A DNA stretch of 37,365 bases. Source: a virus. This document shows, one piece after another, positions 15,275-25,300 of this stretch. Numbering within the stretch: the first letter of the stretch is position 1; each line of letters begins with the position of its first letter. Where the stretch lies: IMG/VR virus record IMGVR_UViG_3300050138_000058, positions 1 through 37,365 of that record; one strand, given 5' to 3'. The notes beneath the pieces were generated by a model. It ran no database searches. It saw only the letters and a list, made by a program, of their open reading frames with translations, and was not told where the DNA came from. Made by a program: the position numbers and the translations under genes.

Positions 15275-15299
15275 GCTTGGTTCTGGCTAAAAACCAAGC
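15275..15299 (+). terminator. Post-capsid terminator-like hairpin (T-phi position)
   Basis: Eighteen bases after the capsid stop, GCTTGGTT (15275-15282) pairs perfectly with AACCAAGC (15292-15299) across a nine-base loop. It is followed by TACACTTTCTTCT, which is pyrimidine-rich but not a clean U-tract. T7 places its main phage-polymerase terminator at exactly this point, after gene 10. Termination here is inferred from position and stem only. Confidence 0.5.
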
Positions 15300-15329
15300 T
15301 ACACTTTCTTCTCCCACTCCTTGAGGCCA

Positions 15330-16088
15330 ATGAGCAACCTGATTACTGGTGGGTATTTCACCGAGACTTCGGCACTGAACTATCTGCTGAGAGCTATAGG
15401 TGAAGCCCCCGTAGCATCTGCGGCCACCGCGACACAGGCCGACTGTGTAATGGCCCTTGCCACCCTCAATGACGTGTTGACGGAAGTCTTATCAATGCAG
15501 TGGAAGTTCAATTCTGAAATTGGGTATCAGCTTCAGCCCATCGGGCAGATCAACTGGACGCCCACCCTCGGCGGTACCGTGGAGGTACTCAATGTTTTCG
15601 CCATTCCAGCTAACCTCATGGCTTACCGAACAACGTCAGCGCCGCAACAGGTTGGAGTCAACTACACTGACATCGGATGGCGGCGGGCAATCGTGTGGAA
15701 CTCTGCCGGAGTGTACCCGCTTGTCTTTTACGATAGAAGCCATAATCGCGAAGGGTGGAACGCCGGAAGTTACCCTTTCCTCGCCATCGACCCTGTGTGG
15801 CTCATGCCCTTTGTCGATCTCCCTTATGAAGCCCAACTATACGTCGTTGCCAAGTCGGCCCGCCAACTTGTCGAGCGAAGCGTAAACTCATCGGAGATCG
15901 CTAGCTTCATCAAGACTGATGAAGCATGGTCCTACGCCCGCCTCATGCGGAAGTATGGAAAGTTGGATAGCTTCAACTTCTTGCGGACTGGCAATGCGAT
16001 GCGTGCCCTGGGTATGCGTCCTGCTGTGAACGTGGGCTACATTGACATCCGTGGAGAGCCGCCAGCCTACGCTGAAGCGAAGGTCTAA
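15330..16088 (+). CDS. Tail tubular protein A (adaptor/gatekeeper), T7 gp11-like
   Basis: A 252-residue adaptor ring joining connector to nozzle. Matches include ALNYLLRAIGEAPVAS near the start, the DCVMALATLNDVLTEVLSMQWKFN segment, FAIPANLMAYRT, LPYEAQLYVVAKSARQLVERS and the C-terminal RTGNAMRALGMRP. T7 gp11 has 196 residues. Start at ATG 15330 with GAGG three bases upstream; a TTG at 15321 in the same frame would include that ribosome site. Coupled to the nozzle gene by TAATG. Confidence 0.9.
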   Translation: MSNLITGGYFTETSALNYLLRAIGEAPVASAATATQADCVMALATLNDVLTEVLSMQWKFNSEIGYQLQPIGQINWTPTLGGTVEVLNVFAIPANLMAYRTTSAPQQVGVNYTDIGWRRAIVWNSAGVYPLVFYDRSHNREGWNAGSYPFLAIDPVWLMPFVDLPYEAQLYVVAKSARQLVERSVNSSEIASFIKTDEAWSYARLMRKYGKLDSFNFLRTGNAMRALGMRPAVNVGYIDIRGEPPAYAEAKV

Positions 16089-18844
16089 TGCCCCTCATCG
16101 CACAAACCGTCCAGGCAATCTACGATGGTGTGAGTCAGCAGCCTGACAAACTTCGTACCACTGGTCAGTCACAGACGCAGCTTAATGTGTTCGACAGCAT
16201 GGTCTATGGGAAGATCAAACGTCCCCCAACTACGCATGTCGCAAAGCTCGGCAGCGGTACGTGGGTCAATCCATACATCTTCGCCGTTAATCGGGACTCG
16301 GTAACGAAGTATCACGTCGTAGTGGCTGGAGGTAGCTGCTACGTCTTTGATGGCATCACAGGCGCTTCGTATACTGTCCTGACCCCCAAGGGTTCGGCGT
16401 ATCTCACTCTTGCGCCGACTAGCCCGCCAGCCATGCAGTCAGGGTTCCGGTTTGCACAGGTCCAAGATACCACGTTCATCGTCAACCAGACGATCAGTCC
16501 GAACCCCCTAGCCGGTCAGTTCACGCCGACCGCACAACCAGAGGCCCTTGTCACGGTAGCCTTGGGTGACTATGGTACCAACTATTACGTCACTCTCAAT
16601 GGCATCACTGTCGGGTTCCAGGCCACCACGCCGAACTCTCCCGTGTCGAGAGCACAGTTGTCCACGGACCAGATGGCTCAACAGTTGTTCGTCGCCTTCA
16701 CAGAGAATGCAACGCTGAATGGGAAGTTCTATTTCACACTGCTTGGCATCATCGGGACGACTGAAGGCGCATCTACCATCTACATCACTCGGAAGGACGG
16801 AGCCGACTTCCAAATCTCGGCCAATGACGGCTTGAATGATGGTGGAATTGTGGTCGTCAAGGGCACAGTCCAGAACATCGAAAACCTGCCAGCACGCGCG
16901 ATGAATGGGCAAGTGGTTGAAGTCGCTCCCGATCCCGACAACAAGTTTGATGTGACATATTATGCGTATGACAATCTTGGCTCAGCGAATCTGGCTGGCG
17001 TGTGGCGTGAGTGTGCCGCCCCCGGCATCCTGACCACGATTGACCCTGCTACTATGCCGTGGCAACTAACGAAGGGTGGGGATATCATTGCTGGGTTCAA
17101 TGCTGATGGCACACCGCCAATGCCCATTGTCGGACACGGCAATGTTACAATATGGTATGAAGGTCTGCCAGGCTACACTGCCACACAAAGACAGTCCTTT
17201 GTGAATGATGGGGACCACTTTACCTATACCTTGGCTCACTTGGCGGGTATCGCAGGTGAAGTTCTGACCTTCTACTATGATGTAGATGCGGGTAATCTTC
17301 CTGTTGGACAGTTCGTCTCGGTCAACATCCATGATGTCGGTCTTGGGATCAACTATCCTCAATACTTTGCGGGTGGCACGACCGTCCTCAACTTTTCGCA
17401 GGTCATACCCACCACAGGGTCAAGTGGTGACGGGTTCATCTGCACGCTGAACTACTCAAATGGCACACCGAAGGATTCACAGAAAGCAACTGTAACCTTC
17501 CACGCCTATAATGATTCGACTGGACTGAATACAGTTACAGAGTCTATCCCAGATGGTGTGCTGCTAACGTGGAATGCGGACTGGACGTATGCAATGGGTG
17601 TGGCGATTAATGTAACCATCGCAGGATTTGGTACGGAGACTTATACACCCGCGACTGATGAGACGGCAGCCCAGGTTGCTGCGGGCGTGGCGGCGCTGAC
17701 GGGCTGGTCTCATCTACTCACAGGGTCGGTGGTTAATGGGATCTCCACTCTCTTTGCACAGAATGGGCTCAATCCGATTCCGGCTGCGGCTAGTGTGACG
17801 TATGGATGGACACCCTCCCAGCAGTATCACAATGCCAGTCTTGACATGGCGACCAATGAGCTTGTGGGCTACATCTTCCGAGACCTCACCGATGGATCAA
17901 CCGCAACCATCACCAGCAACACGGCCACAACCATCACCTTTACTGGTGGTCTCAGTGGCGGAACTACTAACACAGTACGAAAGAATGATGTGGTGGCTGT
18001 GGCTGGACCTGCAAATGTATTTGTGCTCCAGCCAGTCAACTGGTCCCCGCGAGAAGTCGGAGACGATACCACTAACCCCTTCCCCTCTCTGACCTATGAC
18101 TTCATTACTGAAGTGGGATTCACGTCGGGACGGCTTGTTCTTCTCAGCGGTGAGAATGTCGTCTGCTCCGGCTCCAATGATATCTTCAACCTCTTTAGGA
18201 CCACCGTTACTCAACTTCTGGACGGAGACCGGATTGATATATCCGCTAACTCCGGTACTGTTTCTGACTGGCACTCCCTAGTACACTGGGCTGAAGGGGC
18301 ATGGTTATTTGCAGGCAATGTCCAAGCGCAGCTTCCAACAGATCCCGCGCTCGCAAATAGCTCTGTCTCCATCCAGTCCTTGACTATCTACCAGTCACAA
18401 CCCACCATGCGGCCCTTGGGCATGGACCGCCGTGTCTTCTTCACAAGGCTGCGGAGCCCTAATTCTGCGGTGCCAGTGACGGAAGTGATGCGATACATGC
18501 GTGCAAGGTTCCCGTTGGCAGGCTTCTTTGCTGAGGGAATAACTAAACACATTCCAACGTATTTGGCAGGCATCCCCCTGCAATTAGTTGGAGACCCGCA
18601 ATTAGAGATGGTGGTGTTACTGACCTCTGCCGTGCCAAACCAAGTCTATCCTTACATTTTCCATTACAATGCCGCACAAGATTTAGAGATGGAAAGTTGG
18701 AGCACATGGCAGTTTGATCCGGGTTGTGCCGTGCTGGCTATGGATATGCTCGATGGTGTGCTGGGACTGATTATCCAAAGATCGGACGGTGTTTATCTCG
18801 AATACTGCGACATGCAGTTGGCCCTGTACGAGAACCCGTCCTAA
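16088..18844 (+). CDS. Tail tubular protein B (nozzle), T7 gp12-like, with a large internal insertion; lacks its C-terminal domain
   Basis: A 918-residue nozzle protein. The start (LIAQTVQAIYDGVSQQPDKLR) and KRPP at 44-47 are the gp12 signature. Later come W652-x-x-R-E-V-G-D-D...NPFPS and SGRLVLLSGENVVCSGSNDIFNLFR. In relatives the MP-x-x-L segment (323-327 here) lies close to that W-x-x-R-x-V-G-D motif. Here some 310 residues of beta-rich sequence, including a GSTATITSNTATTITFTGGL module, lie between them. The usual C-terminal beta domain is missing and is encoded by the next gene. T7 gp12 has 794 residues. The stop overlaps the next ATG (TAATG). Confidence 0.9.
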   Translation: MPLIAQTVQAIYDGVSQQPDKLRTTGQSQTQLNVFDSMVYGKIKRPPTTHVAKLGSGTWVNPYIFAVNRDSVTKYHVVVAGGSCYVFDGITGASYTVLTPKGSAYLTLAPTSPPAMQSGFRFAQVQDTTFIVNQTISPNPLAGQFTPTAQPEALVTVALGDYGTNYYVTLNGITVGFQATTPNSPVSRAQLSTDQMAQQLFVAFTENATLNGKFYFTLLGIIGTTEGASTIYITRKDGADFQISANDGLNDGGIVVVKGTVQNIENLPARAMNGQVVEVAPDPDNKFDVTYYAYDNLGSANLAGVWRECAAPGILTTIDPATMPWQLTKGGDIIAGFNADGTPPMPIVGHGNVTIWYEGLPGYTATQRQSFVNDGDHFTYTLAHLAGIAGEVLTFYYDVDAGNLPVGQFVSVNIHDVGLGINYPQYFAGGTTVLNFSQVIPTTGSSGDGFICTLNYSNGTPKDSQKATVTFHAYNDSTGLNTVTESIPDGVLLTWNADWTYAMGVAINVTIAGFGTETYTPATDETAAQVAAGVAALTGWSHLLTGSVVNGISTLFAQNGLNPIPAAASVTYGWTPSQQYHNASLDMATNELVGYIFRDLTDGSTATITSNTATTITFTGGLSGGTTNTVRKNDVVAVAGPANVFVLQPVNWSPREVGDDTTNPFPSLTYDFITEVGFTSGRLVLLSGENVVCSGSNDIFNLFRTTVTQLLDGDRIDISANSGTVSDWHSLVHWAEGAWLFAGNVQAQLPTDPALANSSVSIQSLTIYQSQPTMRPLGMDRRVFFTRLRSPNSAVPVTEVMRYMRARFPLAGFFAEGITKHIPTYLAGIPLQLVGDPQLEMVVLLTSAVPNQVYPYIFHYNAAQDLEMESWSTWQFDPGCAVLAMDMLDGVLGLIIQRSDGVYLEYCDMQLALYENPS

Positions 18845-19479
18845 TGGCAAACGCTCCGGCATCCTGCCAACACCTAGATCGACAGGTCACAAACTTGACA
18901 ACCGGGGTGTCGTCAGCCTATAGTGCTCCCACGACAACATGGACTCTGCCCTATACCGTGACCACAGATCAGGTCACAATGGGGCACCTGACCATCTGCC
19001 GCATGGACACGAACGTATGGTTTGAGGATGCCGCTCAGGCGGTCAACGCTGGAGTTACCGTTACCCGACCCGCCAATAACAAAATCGCCGTCTCGGGAGC
19101 AGGGAACCTCACAGCCGTTCCGGTCCTGATCGGCGTCCTCTTCAATGCTTCATGGGAGCTTTCGACCATCTACGAGCGTGACCAGAATAAGCAGGCAGAG
19201 CAGCGCGGACGCTTGCGTTTGGGATACTTCCACTTCGCCTACGAACCGATGACTAATTTGACAGCAACGGTGACGCCGCAGGGGCGCTCACCTTATGTCT
19301 ATGTCTTCTATGATCCCACAGCCGGAGCAGGAATGGATGAAGTTAAGCCGTTTACTATACCTATCCAAGCGCGTAATGAAGACTCTACGATTGTCTTTTC
19401 CGATTCAACTCCTGGCTCTTTTAGAATTGTGTCCTACGACTGGGAGGGCACGCTTACTATGCGTGCAAGGGGAGTATAA
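18844..19479 (+). CDS. Detached C-terminal domain of tail tubular protein B
   Basis: A 211-residue protein that continues the gp12 pattern: HLDRQV near the start, TTTWTLPYTV, then RLRLGYFHFAYEPMTNLTAT, a beta section and SFRIVSYDWEGTLTMRARGV at the end. In ordinary nozzle proteins the equivalent G-R-L-x-L-R and W-E-G-x-x-x-x-R segments form the C-terminal part of the same chain. The ATG 18844 is inside the preceding stop codon, so both chains should be made together and assemble in the same ring. The frame is also open upstream to 18724, but no canonical slippery heptamer is seen there. Confidence 0.8.
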   Translation: MANAPASCQHLDRQVTNLTTGVSSAYSAPTTTWTLPYTVTTDQVTMGHLTICRMDTNVWFEDAAQAVNAGVTVTRPANNKIAVSGAGNLTAVPVLIGVLFNASWELSTIYERDQNKQAEQRGRLRLGYFHFAYEPMTNLTATVTPQGRSPYVYVFYDPTAGAGMDEVKPFTIPIQARNEDSTIVFSDSTPGSFRIVSYDWEGTLTMRARGV

Positions 19480-19634
19480 TGCCTAAACCCAACCATGAAG
19501 AGTTGGTCGTTGAGTATAAGAAGCAGTGCGGCCAATGGGTCGTTGACCTGTGGGATGCTGCCGACACAGCGTATGTCATCCACCACAACTCTCCCGAGAG
19601 GGAGGAAGAAGAGGACGATGAGCATAGAGATTAG
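19479..19634 (+). CDS. Small acidic protein, 51 aa
   Basis: A short gene coupled by TAATG to the nozzle C-terminal gene, with GGGGAG just before. The product MPKPNHEELVVEYKKQCGQW... continues into WVVDLWDAADTAYVIHHN and an acidic tail (EREEEEDDEHRD). It overlaps the gp13-like gene by 17 bases. No known family. The tightly packed position makes it likely real. Confidence 0.6.
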   Translation: MPKPNHEELVVEYKKQCGQWVVDLWDAADTAYVIHHNSPEREEEEDDEHRD

Positions 19635-20127
19635 GGAATCGGATGAGACTGCCGTGATGTGGGTTGCAGATCATCTCTGTGCCGCAGACGACTTAGAGAT
19701 TACGACAGTCAGTGGTCTCCCGCCCAGAGAAAGTGTACAGTTTGGTGTTACTGTAGCCACCGACAGCTTTGCTGTACATCCAATTCTTAATGGAGTGGCT
19801 GGAGCACCAGTGGCTCTTTTCGGCGTTGTGGATGACGGTGAACGGAGTCCTGGGTGGGGGGTCATCTGGTTGGTTGGGACGGACATGCTGCTGAAGACCT
19901 CTATGGATATCTTCAAGGCTGCCCCCCTCTGGCTCGATGCATGGCTGGATCGCTTCCCCGCTGGTCTGCATAACCTCGTAGACATGCGAAATGAGCGGCA
20001 CATTAAGTGGATCAAGCGTATGGGTGGCAAGTTCGATGGCACCGGCAAGATCCTCAATGGTCAAAAGTTCGCGTACTTCTCAATTCAGCGCCCGCCAATC
20101 ACGGAAACCCAAGGAGAGATGTCATAG
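19618..20127 (+). CDS. Internal virion protein A-like, T7 gp13-like (GNAT fold)
   Basis: A 169-residue protein between nozzle and gp14-like genes, where T7 encodes gp13. The shared pattern includes ALFGVVDDG...WGVIWLVGTD, a helical middle (FKAAPLWLDAWLDRFPAGLH) and NERHIKWIKRMGGKFDGT, which mirrors the N-x-x-H-I-x-F-L-K-x-I-G-A motif of gp13-type proteins. The family has an acetyltransferase-like fold, but acetyl-CoA use is not established. T7 gp13 is needed for infectious virions. ATG 19618 is chosen for its AGAGGA ribosome site; the frame extends upstream to 19495 within the preceding gene. Confidence 0.8.
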   Translation: MSIEIRESDETAVMWVADHLCAADDLEITTVSGLPPRESVQFGVTVATDSFAVHPILNGVAGAPVALFGVVDDGERSPGWGVIWLVGTDMLLKTSMDIFKAAPLWLDAWLDRFPAGLHNLVDMRNERHIKWIKRMGGKFDGTGKILNGQKFAYFSIQRPPITETQGEMS

Positions 20128-20726
20128 TGTGTGGCCCGGCAGCGATCATGGCAGTGCAGATGGGGATAGCAGCGGCAGGCTCCATCGAAGGAGCTATAGC
20201 AAAGGACAAGGCTGCCCGACAAGCCTGGGGGAGTACCATAACAGATCTTGAAGGCCAGTATAGTGCAACCCAGCTTCGTGAGCAACAGGAGATGTCAAAG
20301 GCACAGATGGATGTCTTTCAGGCTCAACGGTCTGGGCAGTCGCTTACCTCACGGGTTCGTGTCCAAAGTGCCAGCGGTGGAGTGGGTGGCGCAACGGCTG
20401 CTGAACGTGAGCAGACTGTGGGAAATAATGTGGAGAACTATGCCTCGACTTCTAAAGTCAACCTTGCGAATGAACTCAGGCAGAATCAGCTGGATGCTAA
20501 GGGCTTCTTGGCGAAGGCACAGACCCAGATCAATGAGAATCAGCCGGAAACAGGTTTGTCACTTGGTCTTGATCTTGCCTCACAGGCTGCCTCTATGGGT
20601 CAGAAGGCTATGCCCCCTGCTGGTACGTCTGCGGCTGGCTCCCTTGATACTAGCGGCTCCCTCGATGCTCTCAATAGTCCCGATGTATTGTCGGGTATCA
20701 GTAGTGCTTCCTCGGCCCTCGCCTAA
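20127..20726 (+). CDS. Internal virion protein B-like, T7 gp14-like
   Basis: A 199-residue ejection-core protein predicted to enter the host outer membrane during DNA delivery. It begins MCGPAAIMAVQMGIAAAGSI, like the MC-W-A-A-A start of T7 gp14, followed by a long Gln/Ala-rich helix (AWGSTITDLEGQYSATQLRE) and GGVGGATAAEREQTVGNNVENYASTS. T7 gp14 has 196 residues. Start is GTG 20127, overlapping the previous TAG, with AGGAG ten bases upstream. Upstream open frame is ignored for that reason. Confidence 0.85.
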   Translation: MCGPAAIMAVQMGIAAAGSIEGAIAKDKAARQAWGSTITDLEGQYSATQLREQQEMSKAQMDVFQAQRSGQSLTSRVRVQSASGGVGGATAAEREQTVGNNVENYASTSKVNLANELRQNQLDAKGFLAKAQTQINENQPETGLSLGLDLASQAASMGQKAMPPAGTSAAGSLDTSGSLDALNSPDVLSGISSASSALA

Positions 20727-22399
20727 TGCCCGGCACAGCGATTGAGTCGGAATCCCCTATCAATGAGTCCCAGGGCATTCCAAAGCCATCTCTTGATGTT
20801 ACTGCTCATGCCGTTGATACCTATGTGCGGCCTGTCTCCCCTGAGAAGTCAAGTCTTGGACAACTTGCTGGAGCACTGAAGGACTTGAACCCGGCCCTAG
20901 AGAAAATTGAGACACGCTTTCAGGATCAGGCAGAGCAGCAAGGTGAGGCGGCAGGAACGGCAGCCTTCGCGAAGGATAGTGGGGATTGGGATAAGGCAAT
21001 AGCCAATGGCGATGTGCCCTCCATCCTTAACCCTTGGGCACGGCAACGTGCGCGTGAGACATTTGGTAAGCTGTCTGGGGATAAGATGGGCAATGACATT
21101 CGGGCTAATCAAGACTATATCCGCGAGAATGCCAACGCCACCACTCTTCAGCAGCATGATGATGCATGGGCAAGAGCGCGTCAACAGTGGGAGAAGGAGA
21201 ATCTTGGGCATACCAGCCACTCAGACCCACTCTTTCAGCTTCACTATCAGGCAATGGCAGCCGTACAGACGCAGGAAGAGCGTAATCGTGCTGTGCCCGA
21301 GATTGAAAAGAACTTCGTGACACTGAATGGAAAGCATCTGTCGGACCTAATGACAAACCACTTGCAGGATGGGATATCAAGTGGAGCCAGTGGTGAAGCT
21401 ATACAGGCCGATCTCACAACCTTTGCCGCCCAGTCTCACTTGCCAGAGCTTGTACAGCGTACCGCAATCAACTCTGCGATTGATGCAATGGCTCACAAGT
21501 CAGGTAAAATCTCTGTCTATGGCCTAGCCGATGGTGTAACGGTCACAGGATCAGACGGCACGAAGTATAACATGGGCAATGATGTAGACTTCATCAAGCT
21601 CCGCACGGCTGGTCAGGCTGAAATTACCCGCACTGCCTTTACTGGAGTGCGGTTGTACAATGCTGAGTTGCTACAGAAACAGACCCAGGTACGTGCGGAT
21701 GCTGCATCGAACATCATAGATCAACTTATCAAGAACCCAAATGCAGTAATCGACGAGGCCCCACTTCGGGCGTCCTATACAGCAGCAGGGATTGGGGGGA
21801 AGATAAAGGAGATACCCGCACTTATTGAGGCAGGACGCCACCCGCCTATTGATGACGTTATCTCTGCGACTGATGCAGGTAGGTATAGTGCCCAGATTAG
21901 TGATCGTTCCTTGCAGAAGACGAACAGTACCTACGTTACCCAGGATACGCTGATTAAAGCATTGGCTGACCGGCAGCTTAACATGAATGATTATAACAAG
22001 CTTCAGTCCCGTGTTGCAGCGCGGGACGGGCGTGCTGATAGGGGTGGCCGTACAGCAGCCGACCCGCAGACTGTGAAGGACATCTTTGATCGGTACCAGC
22101 AGCAGATTCGCATGTCGATCTCGCCCGCAGCCCTCGCCAACACACCCAAATACTTCAAGGGGAATATCTTTGATGCTCAAAACTCGGGTGTGGCCCAGCT
22201 ATCAGACGCATTCTTCCAGTACAAAGAGGCACATCCCGAGATGGATGCGCAGCAATTGAATAAGCATCTCGCAGAATATACACAAATCCTCGTTGACTAC
22301 TATCTTGAGCCGTCAATGACGAATGCTAAGGAAGTCAATGTCACGAATACTGGTAAGGGCGCAAAGGCCCCTCCCCCAATGAACAACGAGGATGAGTAA
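20726..22399 (+). CDS. Internal virion protein C-like, T7 gp15-like
   Basis: A 557-residue mostly helical, charged protein in the gp15 position. Recognisable parts are DQAEQQGEAAGTAAFAKDSG, NPWARQRARETFGKL, QHDDAWARARQQWEKEN and the C-terminal ATDAGRYSAQISD...LIKALADRQLNMNDYNKL. T7 gp15 (747 residues) forms part of the ejection tube across the periplasm; this one is about 190 residues shorter. TAATG couplings join it to gp14-like and gp16-like genes. The role follows from synteny plus helical composition. Confidence 0.82.
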   Translation: MPGTAIESESPINESQGIPKPSLDVTAHAVDTYVRPVSPEKSSLGQLAGALKDLNPALEKIETRFQDQAEQQGEAAGTAAFAKDSGDWDKAIANGDVPSILNPWARQRARETFGKLSGDKMGNDIRANQDYIRENANATTLQQHDDAWARARQQWEKENLGHTSHSDPLFQLHYQAMAAVQTQEERNRAVPEIEKNFVTLNGKHLSDLMTNHLQDGISSGASGEAIQADLTTFAAQSHLPELVQRTAINSAIDAMAHKSGKISVYGLADGVTVTGSDGTKYNMGNDVDFIKLRTAGQAEITRTAFTGVRLYNAELLQKQTQVRADAASNIIDQLIKNPNAVIDEAPLRASYTAAGIGGKIKEIPALIEAGRHPPIDDVISATDAGRYSAQISDRSLQKTNSTYVTQDTLIKALADRQLNMNDYNKLQSRVAARDGRADRGGRTAADPQTVKDIFDRYQQQIRMSISPAALANTPKYFKGNIFDAQNSGVAQLSDAFFQYKEAHPEMDAQQLNKHLAEYTQILVDYYLEPSMTNAKEVNVTNTGKGAKAPPPMNNEDE

Positions 22400-25300
22400 T
22401 GGCTGACGATGCCCAGGCTGGTCCCCCGGCCCCTGTTCAAGCAGAGAGCACAGCTACACCGGCCCCACCCGCCGCTCCTCCGATACAGAAGCCCGGCACC
22501 GAACAGGCTGCATACAACCTAGCTCAACAGATCAAGGGCTCTGCGGCTGGAACGGCTGAGACGGAGCAGAGTGCCCCCACTATAGGGCAGAAGGTAGCAA
22601 ACATTGTTTCCGATCAGGTAGACAATGCGAAGCACATGCACCCCCTCAATGATGCGGAAGCTGGCATCACAGGTGCGGGGAATATGCTTTCTAATCTTGC
22701 TGTTGCTGGGGCACGTAAGCTTCGCCCCGATGCAATGAATAACGCATTGGGCATTCTATCTGGACAGAAGGTCACATCAGACACCCCGACTGCACGAGTG
22801 AATCCATATCAGATTTCGCCTGACCAGATGAAGGTTGCCTTTGGTGAGCCCGCAAGCTGGATGGATAATGCTGCGCGCGGTGTGGCACAGTTTGGGACGC
22901 TTGCCCTGCTCACTAGTGGTGGTGGTCCTGGCCTCACTGCGGCGGCTGATGCATCTATTGGGCCGAGGGTAGGTATCGCGGCAGCTAAGTGGACACTCGG
23001 TACGGCGAAGGTGGGAACCCTGATGACCATTGGGTCCGATCCTTCTACCCCCGAGTTTTTCACTAAGCAGCTACAACAGGCCCCACGCGGCTCTGTACGT
23101 GGATACTTTGGAAACTTGTTGGGAGCTAACCCACTTGATCCTGATTGGCTCGCCTATACTCGTGCAGAAGGGCGTAACCTCATCTCCGCTGGCACGATGG
23201 AGTTGGGTATTGGGGCTGCTGCCGGTGTATGGGCCGCAGTTCGTGGTGGTGGCCAGCCTGCATTAGAGACCTTCCTAGCCACTGCCAAACCGGCTGAAGA
23301 GGATGTGGCTGAGATGGCTCATCAGGTAGATGGGACAGTCAAGGTCTCTGACATACCGCCTGATGTACCGCCCGGTGAGCCTCTAGCCGCCCCAGAAGCC
23401 GAAGCCGCGCCTGCTACGCCATCTACGGCTTGGGATCGTCGTCAGGCAGAGACCCACATGCTAGCCGATATTGAGAGACGGAGTGGTGTTGCAAATCGCC
23501 GTATGCAGGAGTTAAATACAGAACTTCAGGGGGAAAGTAGACGCCGTAGTTATGAGATGGCAGCGGCAGAGGGAGAGCCTAAATATGCTATACAGCAGGG
23601 AAACTCTGATGTCTTCTATGACAATAAGCCCCCTGCCCCTACGCCTGATGTTGTCATGCCTGACCACGGCTCCGCAGAGGTTGAAGTAGCCCAACGTAAT
23701 GAGGCTGCTAGCCAGCGTGAGATTGCCGCTGCGGGTCCAGCCAAGTATGAAGCAGGGTGGCGAGAGCTATCAAAGGCCATGAAGGCGGGCGCACACCGCG
23801 CTGACATACAGCAGATCCTACGGGACCATGACATCCGTGTTCCATATGGCATCCCCGCTGAAGACATCCAATCCTATGTCCACAGTCTAGGACAGATGAT
23901 ACGCGGCACGGGTACTGGTGAGGGCACAGGTAAGACAGTTGAGCAGCTTGCTAAGGAGACAGCCGAGTCGTTGAATCCTGATGAGCCCTCGACTACTACG
24001 ATGGGCAGGTTTCGTGACTGGTTCCGTTCTGGAGATGATCCTGAAGCGAAGGTAACGGGTGCGGGGCTTTATATACGTGCTCTCGGTCACCAGTCCAATG
24101 AGGTAGGGGAAGCCCTCGGTGCAGCCCCCATGTCTCCAACAGCACAGATGAACGTGCAGAAGATGTGGCAGACGCTTATGGAGTTGCATGTGCCGTGGCG
24201 TGGGAATGCCTCGCGCACGGGTTCCATACTGCAAGCCTATGGTGGCGGTGCTGAAGATAATGCTGCCGAACTTGAGGGTGGCCGTGTTGAGGCTGCGGGC
24301 GCACAGGAAGGCGCACCGGCACCCCGTGAGGCGGCTGGTGAGCAGGCGACGGAGAAACTGGCCGCCACACAGTCAGCCATCACCCTTGATCCTGAAGGAC
24401 TACGTGAGTTTGGGCAGAGTCTCCGCATTGCGAATGGCGACCCTTCAGAGTTGCTAGAGGCTACACGGCAGTCCATGATTCGTGAGACGCTGCTTCGGAA
24501 TACGAAGTGGCCCCCGATGCTGCCACACTCGCAGGCTTTCCGCGATGCGACGGGAATTGCGATGGAAGACCCACGCTTTCCTAAACAGGCTACGAGCTTC
24601 ACGAATGCGACCGAGAATGCAGAAGCAGCCCCCCGCAGTGGGAAGCAGTTCCCACCATCCTCTCCTGCCTTTGCGAATGCGACGGATGCAGCCGCTACCC
24701 CACCGCCCCGCTTCCCGCCAGCTTCGACTGGCTTCAAGAATGCGACCGAGAATGTAGAAGCTACGCCGCGAGAAGAACAGCAGTTTGGTCCTTCTTCTCC
24801 TGCCTTCATCTCTGCGACTGGAAAAGCAATGGCGAAGGATGAGCCACCCATGTCTTCTGCTATGTTCCGTGCTGCCACAAAAGCTTCACAGATGACAGAG
24901 TGGGATAAAGCCAAAGCATCCTTCTCTATGTACATGATTAACAACATGATTGGAGGTGTGCCCACCTATGAGAAGGTGGCTATGTCCCAAATGTTTCAGA
25001 TGCTCCACTTGCCAATGGAGACCTTTGTTGGTGGTGGTCCCTATGGGATCAGGGCTGTGAAGAAGGCCATAGGTGGAGATTTCTCGGGAGCCCTCGCAGA
25101 TACAAAGGCGGGAGCAGCTATGATGACACAGGGACTCGATCAGTTTGCTGGTCTAGTGACGGAAGCCAATCAGGCAATGAGGGCAGCAGCGCGGTCTCTC
25201 CGTTCAGGCCAGTCTCATATAGATCCAGGCTCAGTCATCTTCCCTGGTGGCCGCATCTCACCAGAGTATTTCGATCTCGGACAGGCGAATTACCTGTACA

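Noticed and set aside
18724-18844. Programmed -1 frameshift making a full-length nozzle
   Set aside because: The frame is open across the junction, but no X-XXY-YYZ slippery site or downstream structure is evident; TAATG reinitiation explains it.
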